Assembly (NCBI GenBank): GCA_038562375.1
Contig: JBCFAY010000001.1
Span: forward strand, 186,001-250,000
Length of the DNA stretch: 64,000 nucleotides
Source of the DNA: JBCFAY01 sp038562375
GTDB taxonomy: Bacteria > Bacillota > Clostridia > Christensenellales > CAG-138
Direction of reading: 5' to 3'
The position numbers were made by a program, and so were the translations under genes. Below, in pieces: positions 44,090-51,921 of this stretch (positions are counted from its first letter, which is position 1; every line of letters begins with the position of its first letter). Below the pieces are notes generated by a model. That model was not told where the DNA came from and made no database searches. It was given only the letters and a program-made list of their open reading frames with translations.

Positions 44090-45268
44090 TCAGGCATCGA
44101 AGAGCTCTTTGTCCAAAGGCTGCAAAAAGCTCTCCAGAGGCATTGTCGCCGCACCCACGATCGCGCCCTTGTTTTTAAACGATGAAAGCATGATGGAAAA
44201 CCGATCGGTAAGCCCTTCGAGCGCCCTGTGCTTGACGATATCCGTCAGATACTCAATATCGGACGCTTCCAGTGAATGCAGCCAGCCGTCGATAATCACG
44301 GTTTCCGGATTGAAGATGTTCGTTAGATTTGCGATTTCCAGCCCAAGGTAATAGAGCGCGCGCTCGAGGATGGGCCGCATCAGCGGCTCGCGCTTCCTGA
44401 TCGCGTCCAGAACGTCGTCGTCGCTGAGATTGTCGTTCCCCGTCGCGCCCGCATACTGCTTTTTGATGCTCCAAAGCGCGGAATAGGCCTCGAGACAGCC
44501 CTTCCTCCCGCAGCGGCATTGCTCGCCGTGCGCATGGACGGTATTATGGCCGATCTCCATCGCGCTGTACTGCGACCGATTGTTGATCCTGCCGCCTGAA
44601 ATCATGCCTGCTCCGATACCGATTCCCGCATAGATAAAAATGAAGTCCGAAATGTTCTTCCCGCGGCCAAACCATTTTTCCGCCAGTGATTCACAGCGGG
44701 AAATGTTGTTGACGTGGATCGGATATGCCTGAAACTTTCCGAAAAAGCGATCCAGGTGAACGTTTCTGCAATTGAGCGGCGCAGAATAGCGAATGATCCT
44801 GTTTTTGCAATCGATCAGGCCGACGACCGCGATGCCGATCCCGATAATTTTGTGCTGATCCGCCACCGAATCGATAAGCGCCTGTACGATATCGGATGCC
44901 AGCGTCAGCTTCTCCTCGATCGGCAAGCTCTCCGGGTAGGCCGTTTTCAGCGTCTTGACCGGCAGGGCATCCAGATTGCAGACCATACCGGTCGCATGCT
45001 CCGGACGGATATCGATCGCGATGATCAGCCTTGCGTCCGCCTCAAATCGAAGCATGATGGGCTTGCGGCCGCCCTGGGACTCGCCCACGCCGACCTCGGC
45101 AATCAAGCCGTCCTGGATCAGCGAGTTGACCAGCGCGGATATGCTCGGGACCGACAGATCGGTACGCTTGGCGATATCGGCGCGGGAAATCCCGCAATCC
45201 TGCCGAATCATATTAAGCACGGCCGTACGGTTATAGGAATGCATATCGCTGTGCTTGATGTTAGCCAT
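44090..45268 (-). CDS. ROK-family transcriptional regulator
   Basis: A 392-residue repressor. The N-terminal winged helix is ISRADIAKRTDLSVPSISALVNSLIQDGLI (residues about 26-55), followed by the sugar-kinase-like fold with a zinc motif CRCGRKGCLEAYSAL (around residue 258-272). ATG 45268 has GGGG seven bases upstream; the frame to 45295 lacks a ribosome site. It precedes the enolase and importer genes on the same strand and probably controls them and itself through the palindrome at 45299-45323. The inducer is likely a sugar or sugar acid. Confidence 0.92.
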   Translation of the reverse strand: MANIKHSDMHSYNRTAVLNMIRQDCGISRADIAKRTDLSVPSISALVNSLIQDGLIAEVGVGESQGGRKPIMLRFEADARLIIAIDIRPEHATGMVCNLDALPVKTLKTAYPESLPIEEKLTLASDIVQALIDSVADQHKIIGIGIAVVGLIDCKNRIIRYSAPLNCRNVHLDRFFGKFQAYPIHVNNISRCESLAEKWFGRGKNISDFIFIYAGIGIGAGMISGGRINNRSQYSAMEIGHNTVHAHGEQCRCGRKGCLEAYSALWSIKKQYAGATGNDNLSDDDVLDAIRKREPLMRPILERALYYLGLEIANLTNIFNPETVIIDGWLHSLEASDIEYLTDIVKHRALEGLTDRFSIMLSSFKNKGAIVGAATMPLESFLQPLDKELFDA

Positions 45269-45298
45269 ATCGTTACCCCTGCGATTTATTGTCAAGAT

Positions 45299-45362
45299 AC
45301 TTTATTAAATTTATTAAGTAAGTTGTTGAACTAATTATATCCTACACACCGCGAAATGTAAA
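45299..45362 (-). promoter_or_regulatory. Promoter and palindrome of the ROK/enolase/importer operon
   Basis: On the minus strand TTTACA (45357-45362), a 17-bp spacer and TATAAT (45334-45339) form a near-consensus promoter. An imperfect AT-rich palindrome centred on AAATTT spans 45299-45323, right at and after the expected start site, a classic place for autorepression. ROK operators are AT-rich inverted repeats, so the fit is good. Confidence 0.7.
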
Positions 45363-45742
45363 TAGCGTTTTTCGCGGATGCCGGTGTATCGAAGCGAGGC
45401 CGCGGCATCGGATGAAAAACGCTCCGCGCGGCCATACCGACAGGCCGGCAGCCGCCTTGCGGCTTGCTCCACCCCCAGTCACTGTTTTTCGACTCGGCGC
45501 CTTTTTGCTCAAACCCGATCGATCTCTTTACAGAGCGCGCTCATATTATATAATTATGCCAATATGTTGGAAAAATGAGGATCCGTCACAACCGCGCAAC
45601 GCATGCATGTGCCGGGCATAGGGTCGACATTGGAAGAAAACAGGTCGCTTGAAAAAAAGCGGGCCGTCGAAAATGCGCATGGCTTTTCGGAAACGTCTCG
45701 GCAAGGCATCGCCCATCGTTAACGTAAGGAGGTTATCGGTCT
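45363..45742 (+). promoter_or_regulatory. Intergenic stretch with promoter for the HEAT-like gene
   Basis: About 380 bases between divergent genes. On the plus strand TTTACA (45527-45532), 16 bp and TATAAT (45549-45554) form a promoter, leaving a leader of about 180 nt. AAGGAGG precedes the ATG at 45743. Nothing else was recognised. Confidence 0.55.
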
Positions 45743-46345
45743 ATGGACGCCGCATATCTGAACGAACATAAGCAAAACATCGAGGAATTGGCCCTAAAGC
45801 TGACCCCGGGGGACATCGCCGCCCTGGTAGACGAGCTTGCTCAAAAGGACGACGCCCTTCGCTACGCCGCTTTTTCGGCGCTGCAAAAGCGCAGCGAGCA
45901 AACGCCGGACGTGTATCCCCATTGGGATCGGTTTGCAAAGAGGCTGGACGATGAAAATTCCTATCAGCGCAGCGTCGGGATCATGCTGATCGCCGAGAAC
46001 GTGAAATGGGACAAGGAAGGCCGGTTCCGCCAAGTTTTTGGAAGCTACATGCGCCATTGCTCGGACGAAAGGTTCATCACCTCGCGCCAGACCATCCAGG
46101 GCGTTGCAAGGTGGGCAAAGCACGCGCCGGAGCTTTTGGAGGAAGCGATCGCCATCCTCATCAATATCGACGTGAACACGCTCAAGGACACGCAGAAAAA
46201 GCTGATACTCATCGATATCCTCAGCGCCCTCGCCGCGATGCGAAAGGTTCATCCTTCCGGCGAAATCGAGGAATACGTGCGCCGCGCCGTCACCGGAGGC
46301 ATTCTTGATAAAAAGGCGGTTCGGCAGCTCGAAAGTCTGCTATAG
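45743..46345 (+). CDS. HEAT-repeat-like helical protein
   Basis: A 200-residue protein predicted to be all-helical. Blocks of about 35-40 residues (DIAALVDELAQKDDALRYAAFSALQ, then YPHWDRFAKRLDDENSYQRSVGIML, then RFITSRQTIQGVARWAKHAPELLEE) have the helix-turn-helix rhythm of HEAT/armadillo repeats. No catalytic motif is visible. It could be a scaffold or DNA-alkylation-repair-like protein, but the catalytic pattern of AlkC/AlkD is not apparent. ATG has AAGGAGG ten bases upstream. Confidence 0.7.
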   Translation: MDAAYLNEHKQNIEELALKLTPGDIAALVDELAQKDDALRYAAFSALQKRSEQTPDVYPHWDRFAKRLDDENSYQRSVGIMLIAENVKWDKEGRFRQVFGSYMRHCSDERFITSRQTIQGVARWAKHAPELLEEAIAILINIDVNTLKDTQKKLILIDILSALAAMRKVHPSGEIEEYVRRAVTGGILDKKAVRQLESLL

Positions 46346-46581
46346 CCCGGTTAGAGCATGCAACACAGCCGCGGCATGTGAAGGCTGCGGCTCACCGCCG
46401 CTTGATATTTGAAAAAGGGTACGGATACAGGGAAACGAGCAGGATACCTTCAATGAAGACCCCTTTGCAAATGGCCATTATTCTTTTGTCGTTTTCTCCT
46501 ATGATGTCATTTAGCGCCCGCCTCCGGGCGCAAGCGGTTCCGACGCTCAATTTTCATGGTCTGATACTACGAATAAGAGAA

Positions 46582-47970
46582 TCACCGTGCGAACGCATTG
46601 GGGTCAAGCACCAGGCCGGCGGGCGGACGCCGGTTGTTCCTTCCGCAATGATTGATGAACACCGTTTTATACTCCTCGCCGTTGAGAAGCAGCAAGTACT
46701 CGTCGAGCTCCCCATACGCGCAGGGGATATTGGACGCTTTTCGTACCCAGGTGAAAGCCCTTCCATCCTGCGTTCTCAGGGCGGCCAGATAGCATCCCAC
46801 ATCCGCTACCGACGCGGTGCAAACCGGATTTTCAGGGGAATACCCGAAATCGCTGTCAAAATAATACTGGCTGTTTGCGATGCGGTCCCGGATTTGTTCC
46901 TCGGCGCTCGTACCATTCGCAGAAGATGGTCTTCGGCTCTCGCCTTCATTCCTTCTGCCAAAGCCTGTTGTTTTGGTGATTGCTGATTTGGTATCGCTCA
47001 AGTACCTGATGATCAAAAACACAATCAGCGCACGCCAAACGATGTGGCAGTTCACCATTCCAACATCGTTGGCTGTATTCGCTATTGCCACCAGCATGTA
47101 TGCGTTAATGCCGATATAGAGGGATTCAAGGATAAGGAGCGCCTTCAGACAGCCCCTGCTTTTTTTCACATAGAAGCAGCATCCCAGAACAAAGAGCGCT
47201 GCGCAGAGGACGAGATCCAAGAAATTTGCCAACATGGTCAAATCAGCCATGTTGAAATCATTCTGTATCCATACGATCCAGACGCCCACGAAAAGGCCGA
47301 TCGAATGCAATATTGCAAGGAACGATATTGCAAACACTCTCTCCTTGATCTTGAGGCCTTTGTGCATAATAAGATACAGTATACCGCCGGTTACCAGCAA
47401 TACCAGTAAAAAAGAAATGTTGAAGTAACCCGTCGCCACACAAAGCAACGCGCATACGGCTATCGTAATGATCCTGTCGGTTTTATTGCCCTTGCCGCCG
47501 TGGTTTGAGTCCTGCTGGGGAAAAGGAACATTGGGGCGCTTCGCCGAAAACACAACGGATGGTTCTTGCGGGGGAGGTTCTTTTAGGGAAAAGCCTTGCG
47601 TGGAAGGGTCTTGCACGGAAGGTTTTTGCGCGGAAGCATTTTGGGCAGACGGGTCTTGCGAGGAAAGGTCTTGCCAGGAGAGGTCTTGCGAGGAAGGGTC
47701 TTGCACAGGCGGAGGATCGGTATCCCCGTCTTCTTCAATAGGAATTCCCGCGTTTTTTATTGCGTTGTCGGAATTCAGCCCTGCGCCGCAGTATTGGCAG
47801 AATTCGCTGTCGTCGGGAAGAAGATGACCGCACTTATAACATTTTGTTTCATTTTTTTCTGCTGCGGCATTCATAATCGTACTTGAGTTTCCGGAGTTCA
47901 GCCTTGCGCCGCAGTATTGGCAGAATTCGCTGTCGTCCGGCAGAAGATGGCCGCACTTATTACATTTCAT
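46582..47970 (-). CDS. Double zinc-ribbon multi-span membrane protein
   Basis: A 462-residue protein. The N-terminus has two nearly identical zinc ribbons (CNKCGHLLPDDSEFCQYCGA and CYKCGHLLPDDSEFCQYCGA), a recent internal duplication. A low-complexity Ser/Gln/Asp/Pro region with SSQDPSAQNASAQKPSVQD follows, encoded by 15-bp imperfect repeats (about 47580-47710). Five or six membrane spans occupy the middle (IITIAVCALLCVATGYFN onward), and a soluble C-terminal domain of about 120 residues follows. ATG 47970 overlaps the TGA of the upstream gene by four bases. Function is unknown. The region has visibly lower GC than its neighbours. Confidence 0.75.
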   Translation of the reverse strand: MKCNKCGHLLPDDSEFCQYCGARLNSGNSSTIMNAAAEKNETKCYKCGHLLPDDSEFCQYCGAGLNSDNAIKNAGIPIEEDGDTDPPPVQDPSSQDLSWQDLSSQDPSAQNASAQKPSVQDPSTQGFSLKEPPPQEPSVVFSAKRPNVPFPQQDSNHGGKGNKTDRIITIAVCALLCVATGYFNISFLLVLLVTGGILYLIMHKGLKIKERVFAISFLAILHSIGLFVGVWIVWIQNDFNMADLTMLANFLDLVLCAALFVLGCCFYVKKSRGCLKALLILESLYIGINAYMLVAIANTANDVGMVNCHIVWRALIVFLIIRYLSDTKSAITKTTGFGRRNEGESRRPSSANGTSAEEQIRDRIANSQYYFDSDFGYSPENPVCTASVADVGCYLAALRTQDGRAFTWVRKASNIPCAYGELDEYLLLLNGEEYKTVFINHCGRNNRRPPAGLVLDPNAFAR

Positions 47971-49652
47971 CTCATTCCCTCCTCAATGACCGCAGCGCCG
48001 CATTTGCTGCAAAATGTACTTTCGGGAAGCAGTTCAAAGCCGCATTTTCTGCAGAACCTAATATTGATGTTGCCGGACTTGGAAAGCGGAGCCGTGTCAT
48101 AATACCTTGCGAACGCATTGCCGCCGTCATTCGAAGACGGCTTTACCTCCGGGCCGTCCTTTAGAACGGCTTGACCGGGTATGCCGTCGGCGTGCCGCGG
48201 ATCACTGCTTTCTGAGGATCTCCCGCCGGTCAGTATCTTATAGTTGATAAAACTCCATAACAATATCGATCCGCCTACGACGATGCTACCGTTGATGCCG
48301 GGAATAAGCAGGTACACCACGCCGAATACCACCACTCCATAGACAGCTACACCAAGCGCGGCTGCTGGCTGTGCAATAGGGTTCTTTTTTATTCCAAATC
48401 GGTATATGAGGATTGGTAAAGTATCGATCAACAAAGCTATAAGAATGCCAAGCATTACGCTTCTAAAGCTAAAGACGCTCAAATCCACAGCATTCGTCTG
48501 AGCGTCTGCGTTTTGCGAGGCGTCTGCGTTTTGCGAGGCGTCTGCATTTTGCGAGGCGTCTGCGTTTTGCGAAGCGTCTGCATTTTGCGAGGCGTCTGCA
48601 TTTTGCGACGGATATTTTACGCTATGAAGCATTGTTTCAAAATCTTCGTAATAAGGGCTATCGCTTGTCTTGCTGAATACGAAAAAAAATGTGATACCGT
48701 TCTCTTTGCGAAACAATCCCGTTACTTCGTTTTCGGCATAATTTACAACTTTATAATATTCAACGCCGCCATAAGAGACTATAGAAATATCTGATTCTGT
48801 TACCCCGAATACCTCTGCAATATCCGATAGCGTTTCCGCGTTGGAAAAATCCGCCCAATCATCAATGCTTCCATATAATACTCGTACTGATTTGTCCTCA
48901 TTCGATACAAATTTAGCATCGGCTCCAGATTCAGCTTCGGGTACCTGCTCGGACCAATTCTCCGGAATAGTGAAGGTTACCGACGTCTTATCATCGGTAA
49001 ATATCGATCCGTCGGCCGATGCTTGATCCGGATCCGCCGCCTGCGCGCTCAGGCCGAATTTTGCGCTGTTCACAATGTCCTTAATAATCGCCTCGTACTT
49101 AGGCGTAATCTCTCTCATATACGCTTGCAAGACGATGCAGATCACTTTGCCGTCATAAACGGTATAGTATTCCACTGCAAAGATAGTGGCGTCCCCGTCA
49201 GGCCGGCTGGAATATATCTTGAGGAACTTGGTTTGAGGATGCTCGAATAGTTCAGTCCTAATATAGGTTAATCCGCGCGATTCAAAGTCCGATTTCAAAA
49301 GCTCCCTAAGCATCGGAAGCGTACTTTCATCCAGTCGGCTGAAATAGTCCAGCTTGTTTTCGTCCATTAGAATGATGATGATGTTATAACTGGTATCCGT
49401 ATCCCACGCATCCAGATAACTGCTTTTTGTTTCCATTATGGATAACATTTCGTCTTTCGTAAGATTGTATCTGGCCAGGTTCGGATCGTCGGCGTCGATA
49501 TCCCTCGTAAAAGCAATAAGACCGGCAGGGAGCTCCACGCTCATATCCAATTCATCGATTACATAGGTATTCGTGCCCGCCGCGCCCGCCGGGGATACGC
49601 ATACGGCAAGCAGTAATGCAGCAATCAATATGCCGAAAAAACTACGTTTCAT
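47967..49652 (-). CDS. Secreted/membrane protein with hexapeptide repeats and C-terminal zinc ribbon
   Basis: A 561-residue protein with signal peptide (KRSFFGILIAALLLAVCVSPAGAAG). An extracellular part with two similar alpha-beta halves (residues about 30-210 and 220-360, the second opening DKTSVTFTIPENWSEQVP) is followed by six NADASQ hexapeptide repeats, three or four membrane spans (VMLGILIALLIDTLPILIY; GVAVYGVVVFGVVYLLI) and a C-terminal zinc ribbon (FCRKCGFELLPESTFCSKCGA). ATG 49652 follows AAGGGA; the frame to 49703 is dropped. It is co-translated with the 46582-47970 gene, which shares the zinc-ribbon and membrane theme. Function is unknown. Confidence 0.78.
   Translation of the reverse strand: MKRSFFGILIAALLLAVCVSPAGAAGTNTYVIDELDMSVELPAGLIAFTRDIDADDPNLARYNLTKDEMLSIMETKSSYLDAWDTDTSYNIIIILMDENKLDYFSRLDESTLPMLRELLKSDFESRGLTYIRTELFEHPQTKFLKIYSSRPDGDATIFAVEYYTVYDGKVICIVLQAYMREITPKYEAIIKDIVNSAKFGLSAQAADPDQASADGSIFTDDKTSVTFTIPENWSEQVPEAESGADAKFVSNEDKSVRVLYGSIDDWADFSNAETLSDIAEVFGVTESDISIVSYGGVEYYKVVNYAENEVTGLFRKENGITFFFVFSKTSDSPYYEDFETMLHSVKYPSQNADASQNADASQNADASQNADASQNADASQNADAQTNAVDLSVFSFRSVMLGILIALLIDTLPILIYRFGIKKNPIAQPAAALGVAVYGVVVFGVVYLLIPGINGSIVVGGSILLWSFINYKILTGGRSSESSDPRHADGIPGQAVLKDGPEVKPSSNDGGNAFARYYDTAPLSKSGNINIRFCRKCGFELLPESTFCSKCGAAVIEEGMR
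48502..48609 (-). repeat. In-frame 18-bp tandem repeat, six units
   Basis: Six copies of an 18-bp unit (gcgtctgc[g/a]ttttgcga[g/a] on the plus strand) encode NADASQ. The near-identity of units at the DNA level suggests recent slippage expansion and likely length variation between strains. Confidence 0.9.
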
Positions 49653-50143
49653 AAATAAATCCCTTTCCCGCCTCACCGAACTTATTAGGGCGCTTGCCGG
49701 CAAACGCCTGCATCATGCAATTGTATATATACTTTTATAGATGGAGAAACGACTTTCATGAATGCGCAGGGCGGCGATTATACAGCAACGATATGGGGAT
49801 ATGAAACATGCGCAAACACAAGCCGCGTATTACCTTTCGGTTATTTCTTAGGCTAAATGGGTGTTATTAGCCAAAATGCTTAATATTACTGCCAATTATA
49901 GGTATTTTAATACATTTTAATATGACCCAATACATTAAGTCAATCCAATTCCCATGTATATAATAGCGTCTACAATCGTTCGAAGCGATCATGTCCCGGA
50001 ACATGCGCCGCTTGGTTTCAATACATTCCGAAATGGTCCGCGCTGTTCATCGCTCAATTGCGACGTATCGGTACAAGGTATCCTTGGCAGCATGAGCGCG
50101 GCAGCTCTTATGCCCCCTTAGAACAACGGCTTTCATGCATCCG
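49653..50143. other. AT-rich gene-free stretch
   Basis: About 490 bases between two minus-strand genes. On the minus strand TATACAAT near 49721-49728 could be a -10 for the 47967-49652 gene, but no good -35 was found. A hairpin GGCTAA/TTAGCC lies near 49852-49874 and the stretch 49890-49960 is very AT-rich. No gene was seen. Confidence 0.4.
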
Positions 50144-50674
50144 TCATCCCAGATCGATCCAATAGATGTGCATCGGTTTCCCGTCCAAGTAAGATTTAAC
50201 CTCCTTGAGCACGCCGTCGCATTTCAACAAGGTGCGAATCGAAGCCATATTATCCGCATAGCAGCCGAGCATCACCTTTAAGAGCGGGATCGATCGGGCG
50301 TAATCGAGCGCAAGCTCGAGCATCTGCACGGCGTAGCCCTTCCTCCTTTCGCTCGGACGAACGGAATATCCTATATGGCCGCCGTACTCCGCCAGAAACG
50401 CGCTTCCAAGACTATGCCGGATATCGATCATGCCCACGATCCTTTGATCCGTTTCGCGCACGCCAAAAAAAGTGGTGGCGACGACCCATCCCGGACTGCG
50501 CGTCTCCTCGCTGCGGTTGCGCGTGATAAAGGCAAGCCATTCTCCATATTCCATGCGGTCGAAAAGCGCGCTGCCGTTGATTGTAAATTCGCCGCAGGCA
50601 AAAAACTCGTCCTTAAACTGATTTGCAGCAAATTCATGCTCCGGTCCCGGAAGCTGGAGCGATATCCTCTCCAT
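50144..50674 (-). CDS. GNAT-family N-acetyltransferase
   Basis: A 176-residue acetyltransferase. GHIGYSVRPSERRKGYAVQMLELALDYA is the acetyl-CoA pyrophosphate-binding loop (RxxGxA form), followed by VMLGCYADNMASIRTLLKCDGVLKEV, the usual motif B. ATG 50674 has AAGGGGGAATTAT upstream and gives MERISLQLP; the longer frame to 50734 lacks a ribosome site. Substrate is unknown. Confidence 0.9.
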   Translation of the reverse strand: MERISLQLPGPEHEFAANQFKDEFFACGEFTINGSALFDRMEYGEWLAFITRNRSEETRSPGWVVATTFFGVRETDQRIVGMIDIRHSLGSAFLAEYGGHIGYSVRPSERRKGYAVQMLELALDYARSIPLLKVMLGCYADNMASIRTLLKCDGVLKEVKSYLDGKPMHIYWIDLG

Positions 50675-50908
50675 ATAATTCCCCCTTATGGTCTGCGCGA
50701 GCTCTCCGTCGAACGATTCAAACACAAGCCGCATCCGTTCACATTTTTATACCATATATTCCTTCCTAGGAAAAGCTTATCCTATTGGTTCGGAACAGTA
50801 TCCTCCTGATCAAAGAGTCGGCGTTTTACCGCTCATCGATGCTTGCGGGAGGGCAGCCCGCTTGGATTCGATTGCTGCGCAGCGGTTCCAAAAAAGACGC
50901 ACGCATAT

Positions 50909-50932
50909 AAAAAGCCGCCGTATCTCGGCAGC
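50909..50932 (-). terminator. Intrinsic terminator after the DUF3841 gene
   Basis: On the minus strand GCTGCCG (50926-50932) pairs with CGGCGGC (50914-50920), with one G-U pair and a five-base loop, followed by TTTTT. It lies 55 bases past the DUF3841 stop. The remaining gap up to the GNAT gene shows no gene. Confidence 0.75.
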
Positions 50933-50986
50933 TTCATAATACGAGCTTTTGTGGGCTCTCGGCCATCGATGCATCCGTGGGATAAA

Positions 50987-51589
50987 TCATCTGCCGAAGC
51001 CCGCCATGGATTTTAACGCGGCTCCTTCGCGGCGCCCGCTGAACCGCTTTGCACCGATGACCTGACTGATATCGATCTCCCATAGGGCGGCATGGATAAA
51101 CAGGCATGGATGCCCCTTATCGAAAACGTTGAAAGCCCGATCCCAGGACGCAAGTTTCGCGCGCTGCTTCTGTTCGATCGGCAGCCGGTCATACCAGACG
51201 AGCTCCGCTTCGAAGCCTACGTCATAGCAATACTCGTCGTTTAAAATCATGCGCAGGGATTCCGCGTCGATCAAAACAACCTTCTCGTGCGGGATCTCGA
51301 TCTCCAGGCAGATCTGATCCTCCCGAAAAATGCGGAACTCCGAACGGCGAAGATCCGGTTTTTCATGTCTGCCGTCAAGGGTGTGCCACGCCCACACGGG
51401 ATGATCCACGCCCTTCGGGGGCAAACCTATCCGCAGCACAATCTGTTCGGATAACCATTGATGCGTAGCGTCAAGATGGCAAACCGCCACCTCATCATTG
51501 TACTTAGGGTAACCCGGCCCGCTCCGAAGCTTTTTGCTGTTGAGCAGCTGCACATATGATGAGATAGGAACTATGGACCATAAGCGCAT
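50987..51589 (-). CDS. DUF3841-family protein
   Basis: A 200-residue soluble protein starting MRLWSIVPISSYVQLLNSKKLRSG, with AWHTLDGRHEKPDLR, VLIDAESLRMILND and ASWDRAFNVFDK. This pattern matches DUF3841, a family of unknown function in Bacillota (recalled, not searched). It is a single gene with its own terminator at 50909-50932. Confidence 0.8.
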   Translation of the reverse strand: MRLWSIVPISSYVQLLNSKKLRSGPGYPKYNDEVAVCHLDATHQWLSEQIVLRIGLPPKGVDHPVWAWHTLDGRHEKPDLRRSEFRIFREDQICLEIEIPHEKVVLIDAESLRMILNDEYCYDVGFEAELVWYDRLPIEQKQRAKLASWDRAFNVFDKGHPCLFIHAALWEIDISQVIGAKRFSGRREGAALKSMAGFGR

Positions 51590-51921
51590 ACGAACCCTCC
51601 TTTGCGCACAATGATATCGGTTTGCTCAACAGCAGAAACAATGCTTAAGCCGACCGGCGACGTAAATTTCCAATTATTACCAATATTTTCGGTTAAATCG
51701 GTGAATTCTTAACCAAAATCTTGATTTTTTCGCCAAATTCTGATCTGATCCAGGAAGGAGGCAAATCGTTTGCCTTGCGTACCTTGAAACCCTCCGTCAT
51801 TTTAGGGCTGCGATTTGACGCAACCATATACCCCATTCGTATCCGCCCCGCGGTATCCCTCCGTCTACAAGCCCCAGCGCTTGCGATCGACTCGGTATCG
51901 GTTTTAACGAATATCGGCTCC
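51590..51921. other. Gene-free stretch between two minus-strand genes
   Basis: About 330 bases. It holds two short inverted repeats, GGTTAA/TTAACC (near 51693-51715) and GGCAAA-TCG-TTTGCC (near 51762-51776). Neither has a T-tract. No gene was recognised. Confidence 0.4.

Noticed and set aside
48502..48609. CRISPR array
   Set aside because: The units are 18 bp with no spacers, are in frame, and encode a hexapeptide repeat.
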